Positions 35,734 to 43,152 of a stretch of DNA of 64,000 nt are shown here, piece after piece. The translations under genes were made by a program, and so were the position numbers. Within the stretch, counting starts at the first letter, position 1, and the number at the start of each line of letters is the position of its first letter. This stretch comes from an uncultured Alistipes sp. (GTDB lineage Bacteria; Bacteroidota; Bacteroidia; Bacteroidales; Rikenellaceae), in contig CAAGLB010000022.1 in the NCBI GenBank assembly GCA_900770635.1, positions 1 to 64,000 on the forward strand, in the 5' to 3' direction. Under the pieces are notes generated by a model. It was not told the origin of the DNA. It searched no databases and saw only the letters and a list, made by a program, of their open reading frames with translations.

Positions 35734-36918
35734 ATGACACTCACAGCACCTAAGTCCGAGCGAGTGCATATATCGCTCTTCGGACGCACAAATGCGGGTA
35801 AGTCATCGCTGCTAAATAGGCTTGTAGGTCAGGATGTTGCAATAGTGTCGGCAACACCTGGCACTACCACCGATCCTGTGCAAAAGAGTGTCGAGATAAA
35901 CGGCCTTGGCGCAGCGCTATACATCGACACCCCAGGTCTTGATGACAACACGACGCTGGGTGGCGAGCGCATGATGCGCACAGCAAAAAGCCTCGATAGC
36001 ACCGACATAGCCATAGTGCTATTCACCGACTCTGACTCCAAGAGCGAGTACCAGATAATTGACGAGTGCCGAGTACGTGAGATACCAACAATAGTTGTTG
36101 TATCACAAGTAGATAGGCTCGATAATGCCGCAGATATTGCCGAGAGCATCGAGCGCCGCACAAAACTTCGACCAACACTCCTTAGCGCCGTTACGGGCGA
36201 GGGCATCGACGAGCTTTTAGCAAGGATTGTGGCTACGGGCAAGGGCGAGGAGAGGCTTATTACCGAGGGCTTCTGCGAGGCTGGCGACAAGGTTCTACTC
36301 GTCATGCCACAGGATAAGGCAGCACCAAAGGGACGACTTATTCAGCCACAAGTACAGACAATACGTGAGCTATTGGATAGAGGATGTATACCCATCTGCT
36401 GCACACCCGATCGCATGGCTGAGGCATTAGCAGCATTGGGCAAAGCCCCTGAGTTAATAATAACTGACTCTCAGGCATTTAATGAGGTGTATGACCTAAA
36501 ACCTGAGGGCTCTGTGCTCACCTCATTCTCGATACTCTTTGCTCGCTACAAGGGCGACATAAAGCTATTTACCGAGGGTGTGAAGGCGCTAAACAGCATT
36601 ACCGAGTCGTCACGCATACTCATTGCCGAGGCATGCTCGCATACGCCACAAAATGAGGATATTGGACGAGTAAAACTTCCTCGCATATTGCGTAAGAGGT
36701 TTGGCGATGGGCTACATATCGACATTGTGGGTGGTGCTGACTACCCCGATGATTTATCCGCATACGACCTTGTAATACATTGTGGCGCATGCATGTTCAA
36801 CCGTCGCCACGTGCTCAGCCGCATTGAGCGTGCCCGTAAGCAGGGCGTGGCTATTACCAACTATGGCGTTATATTGGCGGCCTTAGGCGGCATTCTTGAA
36901 CGTGTTAAGACCGAGTAA
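35734..36918 (+). CDS. hydF: [FeFe] hydrogenase maturation GTPase HydF
   Basis: The 394-residue protein is the scaffold that carries the diiron precursor and transfers it to HydA. The N-terminal GTPase has the P-loop GRTNAGKS (17-24), the switch region TPGTTTDPV and DTPGLDD. The C-terminal 4Fe-4S site is Cys301-x-His303, then His349-Cys350-x2-Cys353, the HydF pattern. All key residues are present. It is the last gene of the hyd operon, and a promoter for hpt begins at its stop codon. Confidence 0.95.
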   Translation: MTLTAPKSERVHISLFGRTNAGKSSLLNRLVGQDVAIVSATPGTTTDPVQKSVEINGLGAALYIDTPGLDDNTTLGGERMMRTAKSLDSTDIAIVLFTDSDSKSEYQIIDECRVREIPTIVVVSQVDRLDNAADIAESIERRTKLRPTLLSAVTGEGIDELLARIVATGKGEERLITEGFCEAGDKVLLVMPQDKAAPKGRLIQPQVQTIRELLDRGCIPICCTPDRMAEALAALGKAPELIITDSQAFNEVYDLKPEGSVLTSFSILFARYKGDIKLFTEGVKALNSITESSRILIAEACSHTPQNEDIGRVKLPRILRKRFGDGLHIDIVGGADYPDDLSAYDLVIHCGACMFNRRHVLSRIERARKQGVAITNYGVILAALGGILERVKTE

Positions 36919-36950
36919 TTTGGCAAGATTGGAATAATTTTGTAACTTTG
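36919..36950 (+). promoter_or_regulatory. Promoter for hpt-queE-ftsB-like operon
   Basis: TTTG (36919-36922), a 20-nt spacer and TAACTTTG (36943-36950) match the consensus. The start of hpt is 18 nt downstream. Confidence 0.75.
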
Positions 36951-36967
36951 ACAAAATTTTAACGATT

Positions 36968-37513
36968 ATGGAAATCGAAAGAATAAAACTTCTTGACAGA
37001 AAGTTCAAGACAATGATTCCCGCCGAGGAGATCGACAAGGCTGTTCAGCGTGTTGCCGACCAGCTCAATGAGCGCTACAAGGGCAAGACACCTATATTTT
37101 TGGGTGTGCTCAGCGGTGCATTTTTATTCCTTAGCGATCTTGTGCGTAAGACAACATTTGACAGCCGTCTTGCCTTTGTTAAGATTTCGTCGTACGAGGG
37201 TACTCAGTCGACAGGCTCTATCAAGCAGCACTTGGGCATCGACTTCGACATCGAGGGTAAGGACATCATCATCGTCGAGGATATTGTCGAGACAGGTCAT
37301 AGCATGAACTACTTGTTAGACTACCTCAAGGAGCGCAACCCAGCAAGCGTGTCTATCTGCACACTCTTCTTCAAGCCCGAGAAGTTCTTGTATGAGTACA
37401 ATATTGACTATGTGGCAATGCCTATTGGCAACGAGTTTATCGTAGGCTACGGCTTGGACTACAACCAGATAGGCCGCAACCTCAAAGATATTTACGTGTT
37501 AGATGAAGATTAA
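36968..37513 (+). CDS. hpt: Hypoxanthine phosphoribosyltransferase
   Basis: The 181-residue type I phosphoribosyltransferase salvages hypoxanthine (and probably guanine) to nucleotides using PRPP. The PRPP-binding loop is IIIVEDIVETGHSM, preceded by GVLSGAFLFLSDL and followed by the base-binding region VAMPIGNEFIVGYGLDY. The length is normal for bacterial Hpt. It overlaps the start of queE by 11 nt, so the two are translationally linked. Confidence 0.93.
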   Translation: MEIERIKLLDRKFKTMIPAEEIDKAVQRVADQLNERYKGKTPIFLGVLSGAFLFLSDLVRKTTFDSRLAFVKISSYEGTQSTGSIKQHLGIDFDIEGKDIIIVEDIVETGHSMNYLLDYLKERNPASVSICTLFFKPEKFLYEYNIDYVAMPIGNEFIVGYGLDYNQIGRNLKDIYVLDED

Positions 37514-38138
37514 TCCCGATTTAGAGCTCCTCGAGGGTGGCCGCAAGCTTCCCTTAGTCGAGGACTTCTACACCATTCAGGGCGAGGGCTACCACTCTGG
37601 CAAGCCCGCCTACTTCATACGCCTCGGTGGCTGCGACGTGGGCTGTCGCTGGTGCGACGCTAAGTATACGTGGAACCCTAAGGTATTTCCACCTACCGAG
37701 GTCGATGTGATTGTCGAGCGTGCTGCGTCGTGCTCGGCACAGGCTATCGTCATCACCGGTGGCGAGCCCTTGTTGTATCCCTTGGGCACGCTCACCCGTG
37801 AGCTTCATAGTCGTGGCCTTGAGATCTTCCTCGAGACATCGGGCACACAGCCCCTCAGTGGCGAGTTCGACTGGGTATGTCTATCGCCTAAGCGTCAGCT
37901 ACCACCCCTCGACGAGGCTTTTCGCCGTGCTGATGAGCTTAAGGTTATCGTGCAGACCGAGGAGGATATCGTGTGGGCTCAGGAGTGCCAGCAGAGGGTT
38001 GGTCGCAAGTGCCGCCTCTACCTACAGCCCGAGTGGAGTGTCTACGAGAGCATCATACCTACGCTTGTGGAGTGGGTAAAGGAGCACCCCGAGTGGAACA
38101 TATCGATACAGACGCACAAGTTTATGCATATTCCATAA
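37503..38138 (+). CDS. queE: 7-carboxy-7-deazaguanine synthase
   Basis: The 211-residue radical SAM enzyme ring-contracts 6-carboxytetrahydropterin to 7-carboxy-7-deazaguanine, a key step of queuosine biosynthesis. Cluster ligands are Cys44, Cys48 and Cys51 (CDVGCRWC), after the typical FYTIQGEG N-terminus and before GGEPLLY, FLETSGT and SPKRQLPP. The tail WNISIQTHKFMHIP is a standard QueE ending. The start codon lies within hpt (11-nt overlap). Other queuosine genes are not in the window. Confidence 0.95.
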   Translation: MKINPDLELLEGGRKLPLVEDFYTIQGEGYHSGKPAYFIRLGGCDVGCRWCDAKYTWNPKVFPPTEVDVIVERAASCSAQAIVITGGEPLLYPLGTLTRELHSRGLEIFLETSGTQPLSGEFDWVCLSPKRQLPPLDEAFRRADELKVIVQTEEDIVWAQECQQRVGRKCRLYLQPEWSVYESIIPTLVEWVKEHPEWNISIQTHKFMHIP

Positions 38139-38144
38139 TTAAGG

Positions 38145-38429
38145 ATGGACATAAGAGGTAGCATAGCAAAATACACTTGGTTGACACTGATGCTGGCCAT
38201 CGCCATCGGTACTATCGTTGTGGCGGCACACACCATCGAGGATATTGTGGCAACAAGCAGACGATATGTCGAGGTGGAGCAAAAGGTAGCTCAGCTTCAG
38301 GCAAAGATTACTGCCGACAGCACATTCACCGAGAACCTGCAACACTCACCCGAGTTCTTGGAGAAGTTCGCACGTGAGACATTCCTCATGCAGCGCAAAG
38401 GCGAAGTGGTATACATAATCGAGGAGTAG
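38145..38429 (+). CDS. FtsB/DivIC-like septum formation initiator
   Basis: This 94-residue bitopic membrane protein has a short N-terminus, one transmembrane helix (TWLTLMLAIAIGTIVVAAH), a coiled-coil stretch (YVEVEQKVAQLQAKITA) and a C-terminal segment FLEKFARETFLMQRKGEVVYII. The last fits the ...ARE.y.m.+.gE.vy.. pattern of the septum formation initiator (DivIC/FtsB) family. It likely joins FtsL and FtsQ at the division site. It follows queE by 6 nt. Confidence 0.85.
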   Translation: MDIRGSIAKYTWLTLMLAIAIGTIVVAAHTIEDIVATSRRYVEVEQKVAQLQAKITADSTFTENLQHSPEFLEKFARETFLMQRKGEVVYIIEE

Positions 38430-38600
38430 CTATATAAATATAGGTATCTTCCTGCGAGCCATCGAGCAATGGCGATCGGGCAAGCATACGATGACGAGTG
38501 ACAAGTGCTTTGTATCTGTTGCGTAAATAGTAAATAGGGCAGCCACTACGACTACTTCAAAAGGAAGAGCACACACTAACTTTTTCCTGCTACACGCAAT
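38430..38600 (+). other. Intergenic region with folding potential, candidate 3' UTR or small RNA
   Basis: The 170 bases before the terminator hold a GCCAT-CGAGCA-ATGGC hairpin near 38458-38473 and a TCTTCC/GGAAGA pair that could close a larger fold. No TAnnTTTG promoter is visible, so it may simply be the 3' UTR of the hpt operon. It does not match SRP RNA, tmRNA or RNase P RNA by eye. Confidence 0.3.
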
Positions 38601-38628
38601 ATAACGCTCTTCGGGGCGTTATTTTTTT
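38601..38628 (+). terminator. Terminator with UUCG tetraloop
   Basis: ATAACGCTC-TTCG-GGGCGTTAT (one G-T pair) is followed by seven T residues. It ends the hpt-queE-ftsB-like transcript or a small RNA encoded within its 3' region. Confidence 0.9.
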
Positions 38629-38686
38629 GATTAAATAACGAACATTGCCTATGACAAAACGTAGCCGCACGAACTAAAACTTTATT

Positions 38687-40153
38687 GTGATGAAAAAAAA
38701 CATTGTAGTAATTGCTGGTGTCGCACTTATAGCTGCGGCATCGAGTGCTGTGACTTCGGGCATTGTTACACGCCTTAACCAGAACAACAACGAGCCCACA
38801 ACAACAATCGTGGAGCGTGCTCCGCTAACACCCAACATATACACATCGGCGACAAAGGAGCAGTCATACCCCGACCTCCCATACGCTGCTGAGAAGGCTG
38901 TTAAGGCTGTTGTAAGCATCGAGGTGACCAAGAAGCTGAGCTCACAACAAAATATCGATCCCTTCTTCTTTTTCTTCGGAATACCCGAGGGCATGGGAGG
39001 CCAACGTGAGACACAAGCTGGCGGCTCGGGAGTGATAATCACAAGCGACGGTTATGTGGTGACCAACAACCATGTAATCGAGGGAGCATCAACCGTTAAG
39101 GTTAAGCTCGCCGACGGCCGTGCCTTCGATGGCAAGGTTATTGGCTCGGACCCTTCGACCGACGTGGCACTACTAAAAATCGAGGCTAAGGATCTGCCCA
39201 CACTATCATTCGGCTCGTCGGACGACCTGCGCCTCGGCGAGTGGGTGCTTGCCATAGGCTACCCTATGGGGCTGCAGTCGACAGTCACAGCAGGCATCGT
39301 GTCGGCAAAGGCTCGTAGCCTCGGCGCAATAGACAACCGCTACGGTATAGAGTCGTTCATACAGACCGACGCCGCAGTAAACCCTGGCAATTCGGGAGGA
39401 GCTTTGGTTAACGCACGTGGCGAGCTAATAGGCATCAACACCATCATCAAAACCTCGACAGGAAGCTACGTAGGCTACTCGTTTGCTGTGCCCGAGACCA
39501 TCGTCCGCAAGGTTGTTGTCGACCTCAAGGAGTCGGGCGTGGTGCAACGTGCTGTGCTTGGCGTGTCGTTTACGGCTATCGACCAGCGCTTCATCGACGA
39601 GATGGGCGAGGATACAGGCATCAAGGAGATTGGTGGTGTCTATGTTGCCTCGGTTGTCGAGGATGGCTCGGCAGCAAAGGCGGGCATACTCAAGGGCGAT
39701 GTTATTCGCTTAATAGATGGTGTCGAGATCAACGACAGCGCAACACTCCTCGAGCAGATAGGTAAGCGCCGCCCAGGTGACAAGATAGATGTTGAGATTG
39801 TGCGCAACGGCAAACGACAGACTATCGGCGTGACACTCCAAAACAAGACGGGCGAGACAAAGCTTCTCAGCCGTGAGGATGTTGACGTATCGGCACTTCT
39901 TGGTGGTAACTTCCAGACAGCATCAACAAAGCTATGCAACGAGCTCGACATACGTGGTGGCGTGCAGGTGACAAAGGTTGCGGCAAACGGACTTATGCAA
40001 CGTGCCCGCATCAAGGAGGGCTTCATCATCACGCATATCAACGACCGAGCAATCCTCAGCGTAGATGATCTTGATAGGCTCAGCGGCAAGATAAGCTCCA
40101 TCGACGGCATCTACCCTAACGGCCGTGCTGCAAGCTACATGATCGTGGAATAG
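38687..40153 (+). CDS. degP: DegP/HtrA (Do) family periplasmic serine protease
   Basis: The 488-residue protein has an N-terminal membrane/signal segment (IVVIAGVALIAAASSAVTSGI). The trypsin-like domain has the catalytic triad His129 (VTNNHVIEG), Asp159 (STDVALLK) and Ser236 (NPGNSGGAL). Two PDZ domains follow, the first with GGVYVASVVEDGSAAKAGILKGDVI and the second with GGVQVTKVAANGLMQRARIKEGFII. It degrades or chaperones misfolded envelope proteins. A phenylalanine-rich patch (FFFFFGIPEG) near residue 92 matches the flexible LA loop of HtrA proteins. It is a single-gene unit, and no heat-shock promoter was identified with confidence. Confidence 0.93.
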   Translation: MMKKNIVVIAGVALIAAASSAVTSGIVTRLNQNNNEPTTTIVERAPLTPNIYTSATKEQSYPDLPYAAEKAVKAVVSIEVTKKLSSQQNIDPFFFFFGIPEGMGGQRETQAGGSGVIITSDGYVVTNNHVIEGASTVKVKLADGRAFDGKVIGSDPSTDVALLKIEAKDLPTLSFGSSDDLRLGEWVLAIGYPMGLQSTVTAGIVSAKARSLGAIDNRYGIESFIQTDAAVNPGNSGGALVNARGELIGINTIIKTSTGSYVGYSFAVPETIVRKVVVDLKESGVVQRAVLGVSFTAIDQRFIDEMGEDTGIKEIGGVYVASVVEDGSAAKAGILKGDVIRLIDGVEINDSATLLEQIGKRRPGDKIDVEIVRNGKRQTIGVTLQNKTGETKLLSREDVDVSALLGGNFQTASTKLCNELDIRGGVQVTKVAANGLMQRARIKEGFIITHINDRAILSVDDLDRLSGKISSIDGIYPNGRAASYMIVE

Positions 40154-40183
40154 AAATAGAAGTAGATAGTCATAGCGAAATAA

Positions 40184-40218
40184 AGAGTCTGTCCAATCAA
40201 ACTTGTTGGACAGACTCT
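40184..40218 (+). terminator. Hairpin terminator at the degP junction
   Basis: A 13-bp perfect stem (AGAGTCTGTCCAA at 40184-40196, TTGGACAGACTCT at 40206-40218) is followed by a short T-run and the 20-nt tail shared with 17412-17431. It probably acts in both directions for the convergent genes. Confidence 0.75.
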
Positions 40219-40221
40219 ACT

Positions 40222-40241
40222 TTTAGAAGTTGTATAACAAG
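40222..40241 (+). repeat. Hairpin-associated tail repeat, copy 2
   Basis: It is identical over 20 nt to 17412-17431, again directly after a hairpin and again at a convergent gene junction. The hairpin stems themselves differ. Confidence 0.7.
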
Positions 40242-40254
40242 GCTTCTTATTACT

Positions 40255-40995
40255 CTACCAGCACAGTGGAGTTCCCAACCCCATAAGCTCCTCGTCACTA
40301 TACTCCACACGCACATTGCCATCACAGAATGGACTTATCTCATAGGGGAAATAGACAAATACCACACCCTCGTCTGTCAGCTCATACGACGATGGCTGAG
40401 GCATATCGCTAAGCGATTCAACCATAAAAGAATCGCCCAGCTGTTGGCAACAACGATCATAGAGATGCTGCTTAATACGTGATCCCCAATCGCCACACAT
40501 CAGATAGCCCATATCAAACTTATCGCCAGTGCTAAGGTTATAGACGCTGTGACTATCTGCATACATGCCATGAGCACCACCCATATAGACCTCCGTATGT
40601 GTCGAGAATACCACATATTTGCCACCACGAACTATTTTAGCAGTCTGGCTCGCATCATAGAATGGCAGGTTGTACATATCCTCATAGTAGAAGTCGAGCA
40701 TCTCAGCGGTAATATCCTGGATGGCTATGTCGTCAGATGTCTCAGCCGCCCTCTCGTTAATGACATCAATGCGGTTTGCAAGGTTGATCTTCTCGAAAGC
40801 GGCATTACCTGTGGCATTGGCTATGCGCTGATACTCGATACGCACACTACAATATCCCGTGACGCCGCCATTTACGACAATGGTTTCCATCTGTGGGGCA
40901 TAATTTTGAGCATTCGATGGGCATGCGCCAAAGAAAAAAAGGAACGCAACAGCCATTGTTGCAACACTGCAAATGGTTCTGATTAGGGTTTTCAT
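40255..40995 (-). CDS. DUF3298 domain secreted protein
   Basis: The 246-residue protein begins with a signal peptide (TMAVAFLFFFGACPSNAQ; a GAC segment resembles a lipobox but the AQ cleavage site fits better). The C-terminal half has the DUF3298 (RsiV-type) pattern: VYMGGAHGMYADSHSVYNLSTG, a QLGDS region, then VVFVYFPYEISPFCDG and YSDEELMGL. DUF3298 domains in RsiV bind lysozyme; in Bacteroidota they occur in many periplasmic or surface proteins of unknown role. The DUF4163 partner region may occupy residues 35-120. It is divergent from tRNA-Glu. Confidence 0.8.
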   Translation of the reverse strand: MKTLIRTICSVATMAVAFLFFFGACPSNAQNYAPQMETIVVNGGVTGYCSVRIEYQRIANATGNAAFEKINLANRIDVINERAAETSDDIAIQDITAEMLDFYYEDMYNLPFYDASQTAKIVRGGKYVVFSTHTEVYMGGAHGMYADSHSVYNLSTGDKFDMGYLMCGDWGSRIKQHLYDRCCQQLGDSFMVESLSDMPQPSSYELTDEGVVFVYFPYEISPFCDGNVRVEYSDEELMGLGTPLCW

Positions 40996-41020
40996 AGTCT
41001 AAAATTATTCGATTGCACCA

Positions 41021-41028
41021 CAAATTTA
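41021..41028 (-). promoter_or_regulatory. Minus-strand -7 box for the DUF3298 gene
   Basis: Plus-strand CAAATTTA reads TAAATTTG on the minus strand, 26 nt upstream of the start codon. The -33 region is weak. Confidence 0.5.
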
Positions 41029-41078
41029 GGGTAAAAACAGGAAAATAGCACATTTTTTACATTTTTTTTGCGAAAAAG

Positions 41079-41109
41079 TTTGCAGAATAAAAAAAAGGTA
41101 GTATATTTG
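41079..41109 (+). promoter_or_regulatory. Promoter of tRNA-Glu
   Basis: TTTG (41079-41082), a 19-nt spacer and TATATTTG (41102-41109) form the promoter. The 28 bases at 41068-41095, covering the -33 box and A-rich spacer, are identical to the tRNA-Asn promoter region. Confidence 0.85.
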
Positions 41110-41148
41110 CAGTGTCAAAAGGAAATAACCCGAGTGACAGTTTGAAAT

Positions 41149-41220
41149 GGTGGATTCATCTAAGGGCTAGGATACGTGCCTCTCACGCACGACATAGGGG
41201 TTCGAATCCCCTATCCACTA
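41149..41220 (+). tRNA. tRNA-Glu (anticodon CTC)
   Basis: A 72-nt cloverleaf: acceptor GGTGGAT with ATCCACT (a G-T pair at position 1-72), D arm ATCT/GGAT, anticodon stem CGTGC/GCACG with loop CTCTCAC (anticodon CTC, reading GAG), T arm AGGGG-TTCGAAT-CCCCT, discriminator A. CCA is not encoded. The gene has its own promoter and terminator. Its 3' part from TCGAATCCCC onward is duplicated 308 bp downstream. Confidence 0.95.
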
Positions 41221-41509
41221 CTAAACGAGCAGCGAAAGTTGCTCGTTTTTTTTGTTATATACCTTTCGGCATATCATCGGCAATGCCCACCCTGCATAAC
41301 AAGAGGGTGTACACCTCTATGCAAACATAGGCGCACACTCTCTTGTTATGCCGTTGCTTCGCAACAGATATGCCGACTGAACACCAACACACCTGGCGTG
41401 GTAGGAACATTGCGAACTGACAGGGGTTGAGCCGATAGGACTACGATTTATTGCTCGGGCTATGCCCTGCGCAGTTTTTTTATAAGGTATCGGCTCTGCG
41501 GTAAACCGC
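41202..41509 (+). mobile_element. Noncoding element bounded by tRNA-Glu T-loop repeats
   Basis: The 308-bp unit runs from the T-loop of tRNA-Glu to a second copy of the tRNA 3' end at 41510. It holds the terminator, a large inverted repeat (GCATAACAAGAG near 41294 with CTCTTGTTATGC near 41339), and a conserved core. In the core, GAGCCGATA (41429-41437) pairs with TATCGGCTC (41488-41496) around a GGGC-TAT-GCCC hairpin (41457-41467). A GCGG-TAAA-CCGC hairpin (41498-41509) then abuts TCGAATCC. The core is homologous to that at tRNA-Val. No protein is encoded. The mobile nature is inferred from the repeat architecture. Confidence 0.65.
41223..41253 (+). terminator. Terminator of tRNA-Glu
   Basis: AAACGAGCA, an 8-nt loop and TGCTCGTTT are followed by T residues (eight in all). 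It is duplicated together with the tRNA 3' end near 41531-41562. Confidence 0.9.
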
Positions 41510-41639
41510 TCGAATCCCCTATCCACTACTAAACGAGCAGCGAAAGTTGCTCGTTTTTTTTTGTTATATACCTTTCGGCATATCATGGGCAATACCCACC
41601 CTGCATAACAAGAGGGTGTACCCCTCTATGCAAGCACAT
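41510..41639 (+). repeat. Duplicated tRNA-Glu 3' end and flank
   Basis: It repeats 41202-41330 with only a few differences (one extra T in the T-run and four substitutions). 41510-41528 is the tRNA part (T-loop to discriminator). There is no upstream tRNA body, so it cannot make a tRNA. Confidence 0.85.
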
Positions 41640-41654
41640 ATCCTCTCCCCACTC

Positions 41655-41685
41655 TTGCATAGAATATTTTTTTTACTTAACTTTG
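41655..41685 (+). promoter_or_regulatory. Promoter for the 41867 secreted-protein gene
   Basis: TTG (41655-41657), a 20-nt spacer and TAACTTTG (41678-41685). It leaves a leader of about 175 nt. The promoter starts just beyond the duplicated tRNA flank. Confidence 0.65.
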
Positions 41686-41866
41686 TGTAGGATACCCGCA
41701 ACCATAGCCACTTCCAATTATTTCTATTGGCCGCAGATGGCTGTGCGACAAAGTAAGGTATCACCATTTTTCCAGCGCTGACGTATAATCTATGTTTTGT
41801 ATTCTCACGCTTAACGGGTTGTAGACATTGCGAAATAAAAGTTACTAACCTTAATAGAATACCACT

Positions 41867-42550
41867 ATGAAGAAAAGATTACTATGGGTATTTGTTCTGC
41901 TTTTTACAATTTTTAGCACAAGTACAAGTTTTGCGCAGGGTCGCCAATACATCAGAGATGCTATTGACAGCTGGGGTGGATGTAGAAATGTTGCCATAAC
42001 AAAATATAATGGCGACCTTGCACCCTATGGCACCAATGGCTATGCCGTATCAGGCTGCCCAAGTGGCCTCACCGAGGAGATTGACAGACTCAATGAGGAG
42101 GGCGAGTTTATCGATGACATACAACTTACCGAGCGTGGCCGCTGGCTCATTCTCTATGGCGACAACGGCATCATCTGGAATGATATACCAAGCTCTCTTG
42201 AGATGAAGCTTCGTGAATTCAACAACATGCGTGAGGTTATCACCTCTGTGACATTTAATGACGAAGGCGAATGGATTGTTATCACCACCAACTACTTCTC
42301 GAGCTCGGACGAAAGCATCCAGGAGTGGATCAAAGATGGCCACGAGGCCTATGGACAACTATGGGCTGCATGCATAACCGACGACGCCCTTGTCGCTGTG
42401 TACGAGGATGGCTATAAGGTTTTCGGCAATATTCCAGATTCACTAAGGAGAGCCCTATGCGACACCACCCTTGATGTCTATCGCCTCAAGATAGCTGGCT
42501 CAGCATGGTTCTTCGCAGACTTGGATGGACGCTATGAATACTCTATGTAG
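41867..42550 (+). CDS. Secreted protein of unknown function
   Basis: The 227-residue protein has a signal peptide (LLWVFVLLFTIFSTSTSFA, cleavage before QGRQY). The mature chain contains two similar segments with an aromatic and acidic pattern (LTERGRWLILYGDNGIIWNDIPSSL and FNDEGEWIVITTNYF), suggesting short internal repeats of a beta-propeller or WG-like type. No family was recognised. It is a single gene with its own promoter and a strong terminator, placed between the two tRNA loci that carry the repeat elements. Confidence 0.7.
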   Translation: MKKRLLWVFVLLFTIFSTSTSFAQGRQYIRDAIDSWGGCRNVAITKYNGDLAPYGTNGYAVSGCPSGLTEEIDRLNEEGEFIDDIQLTERGRWLILYGDNGIIWNDIPSSLEMKLREFNNMREVITSVTFNDEGEWIVITTNYFSSSDESIQEWIKDGHEAYGQLWAACITDDALVAVYEDGYKVFGNIPDSLRRALCDTTLDVYRLKIAGSAWFFADLDGRYEYSM

Positions 42551-42574
42551 TGTACATCGTGCATGATTACGAAC

Positions 42575-42611
42575 AAAGGTGCTTTGCGTTTATGCAGAGC
42601 ACCTTTTTTTT
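42575..42611 (+). terminator. Terminator of the 41867 gene
   Basis: AAAGGTGCT and AGCACCTTT pair around a 14-nt loop and are followed by T residues. Confidence 0.85.
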
Positions 42612-42663
42612 GTTGCTTAGTTACCAGAACTATCATGTCATCGCATTCCCCCTTTTGCCCAGG

Positions 42664-42845
42664 CACGGGCGCACGTAGCGAAGCTCGTGGGGGTGGCGGG
42701 CGGCAGCTGATGCTCGCATCGGTGCTGCGGCACGACAACACCACAAGGGTGTGCAACACCTTGCGCCCAGCACCACAGGTATAAACACAAAAAAGCTACT
42801 TGAAAAAATAAGAGGCTTATGGTAGTGAGAGTTGACGGATTCGAA
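42664..42845 (-). repeat. Distal repeat unit of the tRNA-Val array (partial)
   Basis: On the minus strand this is a tRNA-Val 3' fragment (T-loop to discriminator, 42826-42845, with one substitution), a decayed terminator and a GC-rich stem-loop segment with GGTGCTG and CAGCACC arms. It is nearly identical to 42980-43160 but lacks a following core. No protein-coding gene lies between 42612 and 43453. Confidence 0.75.
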
Positions 42846-43152
42846 TGGCAAAGCCATAGAGCCGATACCTTATAATAAATGCTCAGGCCATAGGTCGAGC
42901 AATGAATCATGGTCATATCGGCACAACCGCCATCAACAGGTGAGCAGTCGACAACACACACTTGGCAGGTTGATAGGTGCGGGCGCACGGAGCGAAGCTC
43001 GTGGGGTGGCGGGCGGCAGCTGATGCTCGCATCGGTGCTGCGGCACTACAACAATACAAGGGTGTGCAACACCTTGCGCCCAGCACCACAGGTATAAACA
43101 CAAAAAAAGCTACTTGAAAAAAATAAGAGGCTTATGGTAGTGGGAGTTGACG
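42838..43152 (-). mobile_element. tRNA-Val-associated noncoding element, copy 1
   Basis: The unit lies between two T-loop sequences spaced 315 bp apart. Its core has GAGCCGATA (42859-42867) facing TATCGGCAC (42916-42924, one mismatch), with an internal GGCC-ATA-GGTC hairpin (42886-42896) and ATGGC-AAA-GCCAT (42845-42857) next to the T-loop sequence. It is nearly identical to copy 2, which suggests recent tandem amplification. Confidence 0.65.

Noticed and set aside
38430..38600. SRP RNA, tmRNA or RNase P RNA in the gap before degP
   Set aside because: None of the conserved segments of these RNAs could be recognised.
42826..42845. Truncated tRNA genes at the repeat units
   Set aside because: The fragments contain only the T-loop and 3' acceptor strand. 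They are treated as repeat boundaries, not as tRNA genes.
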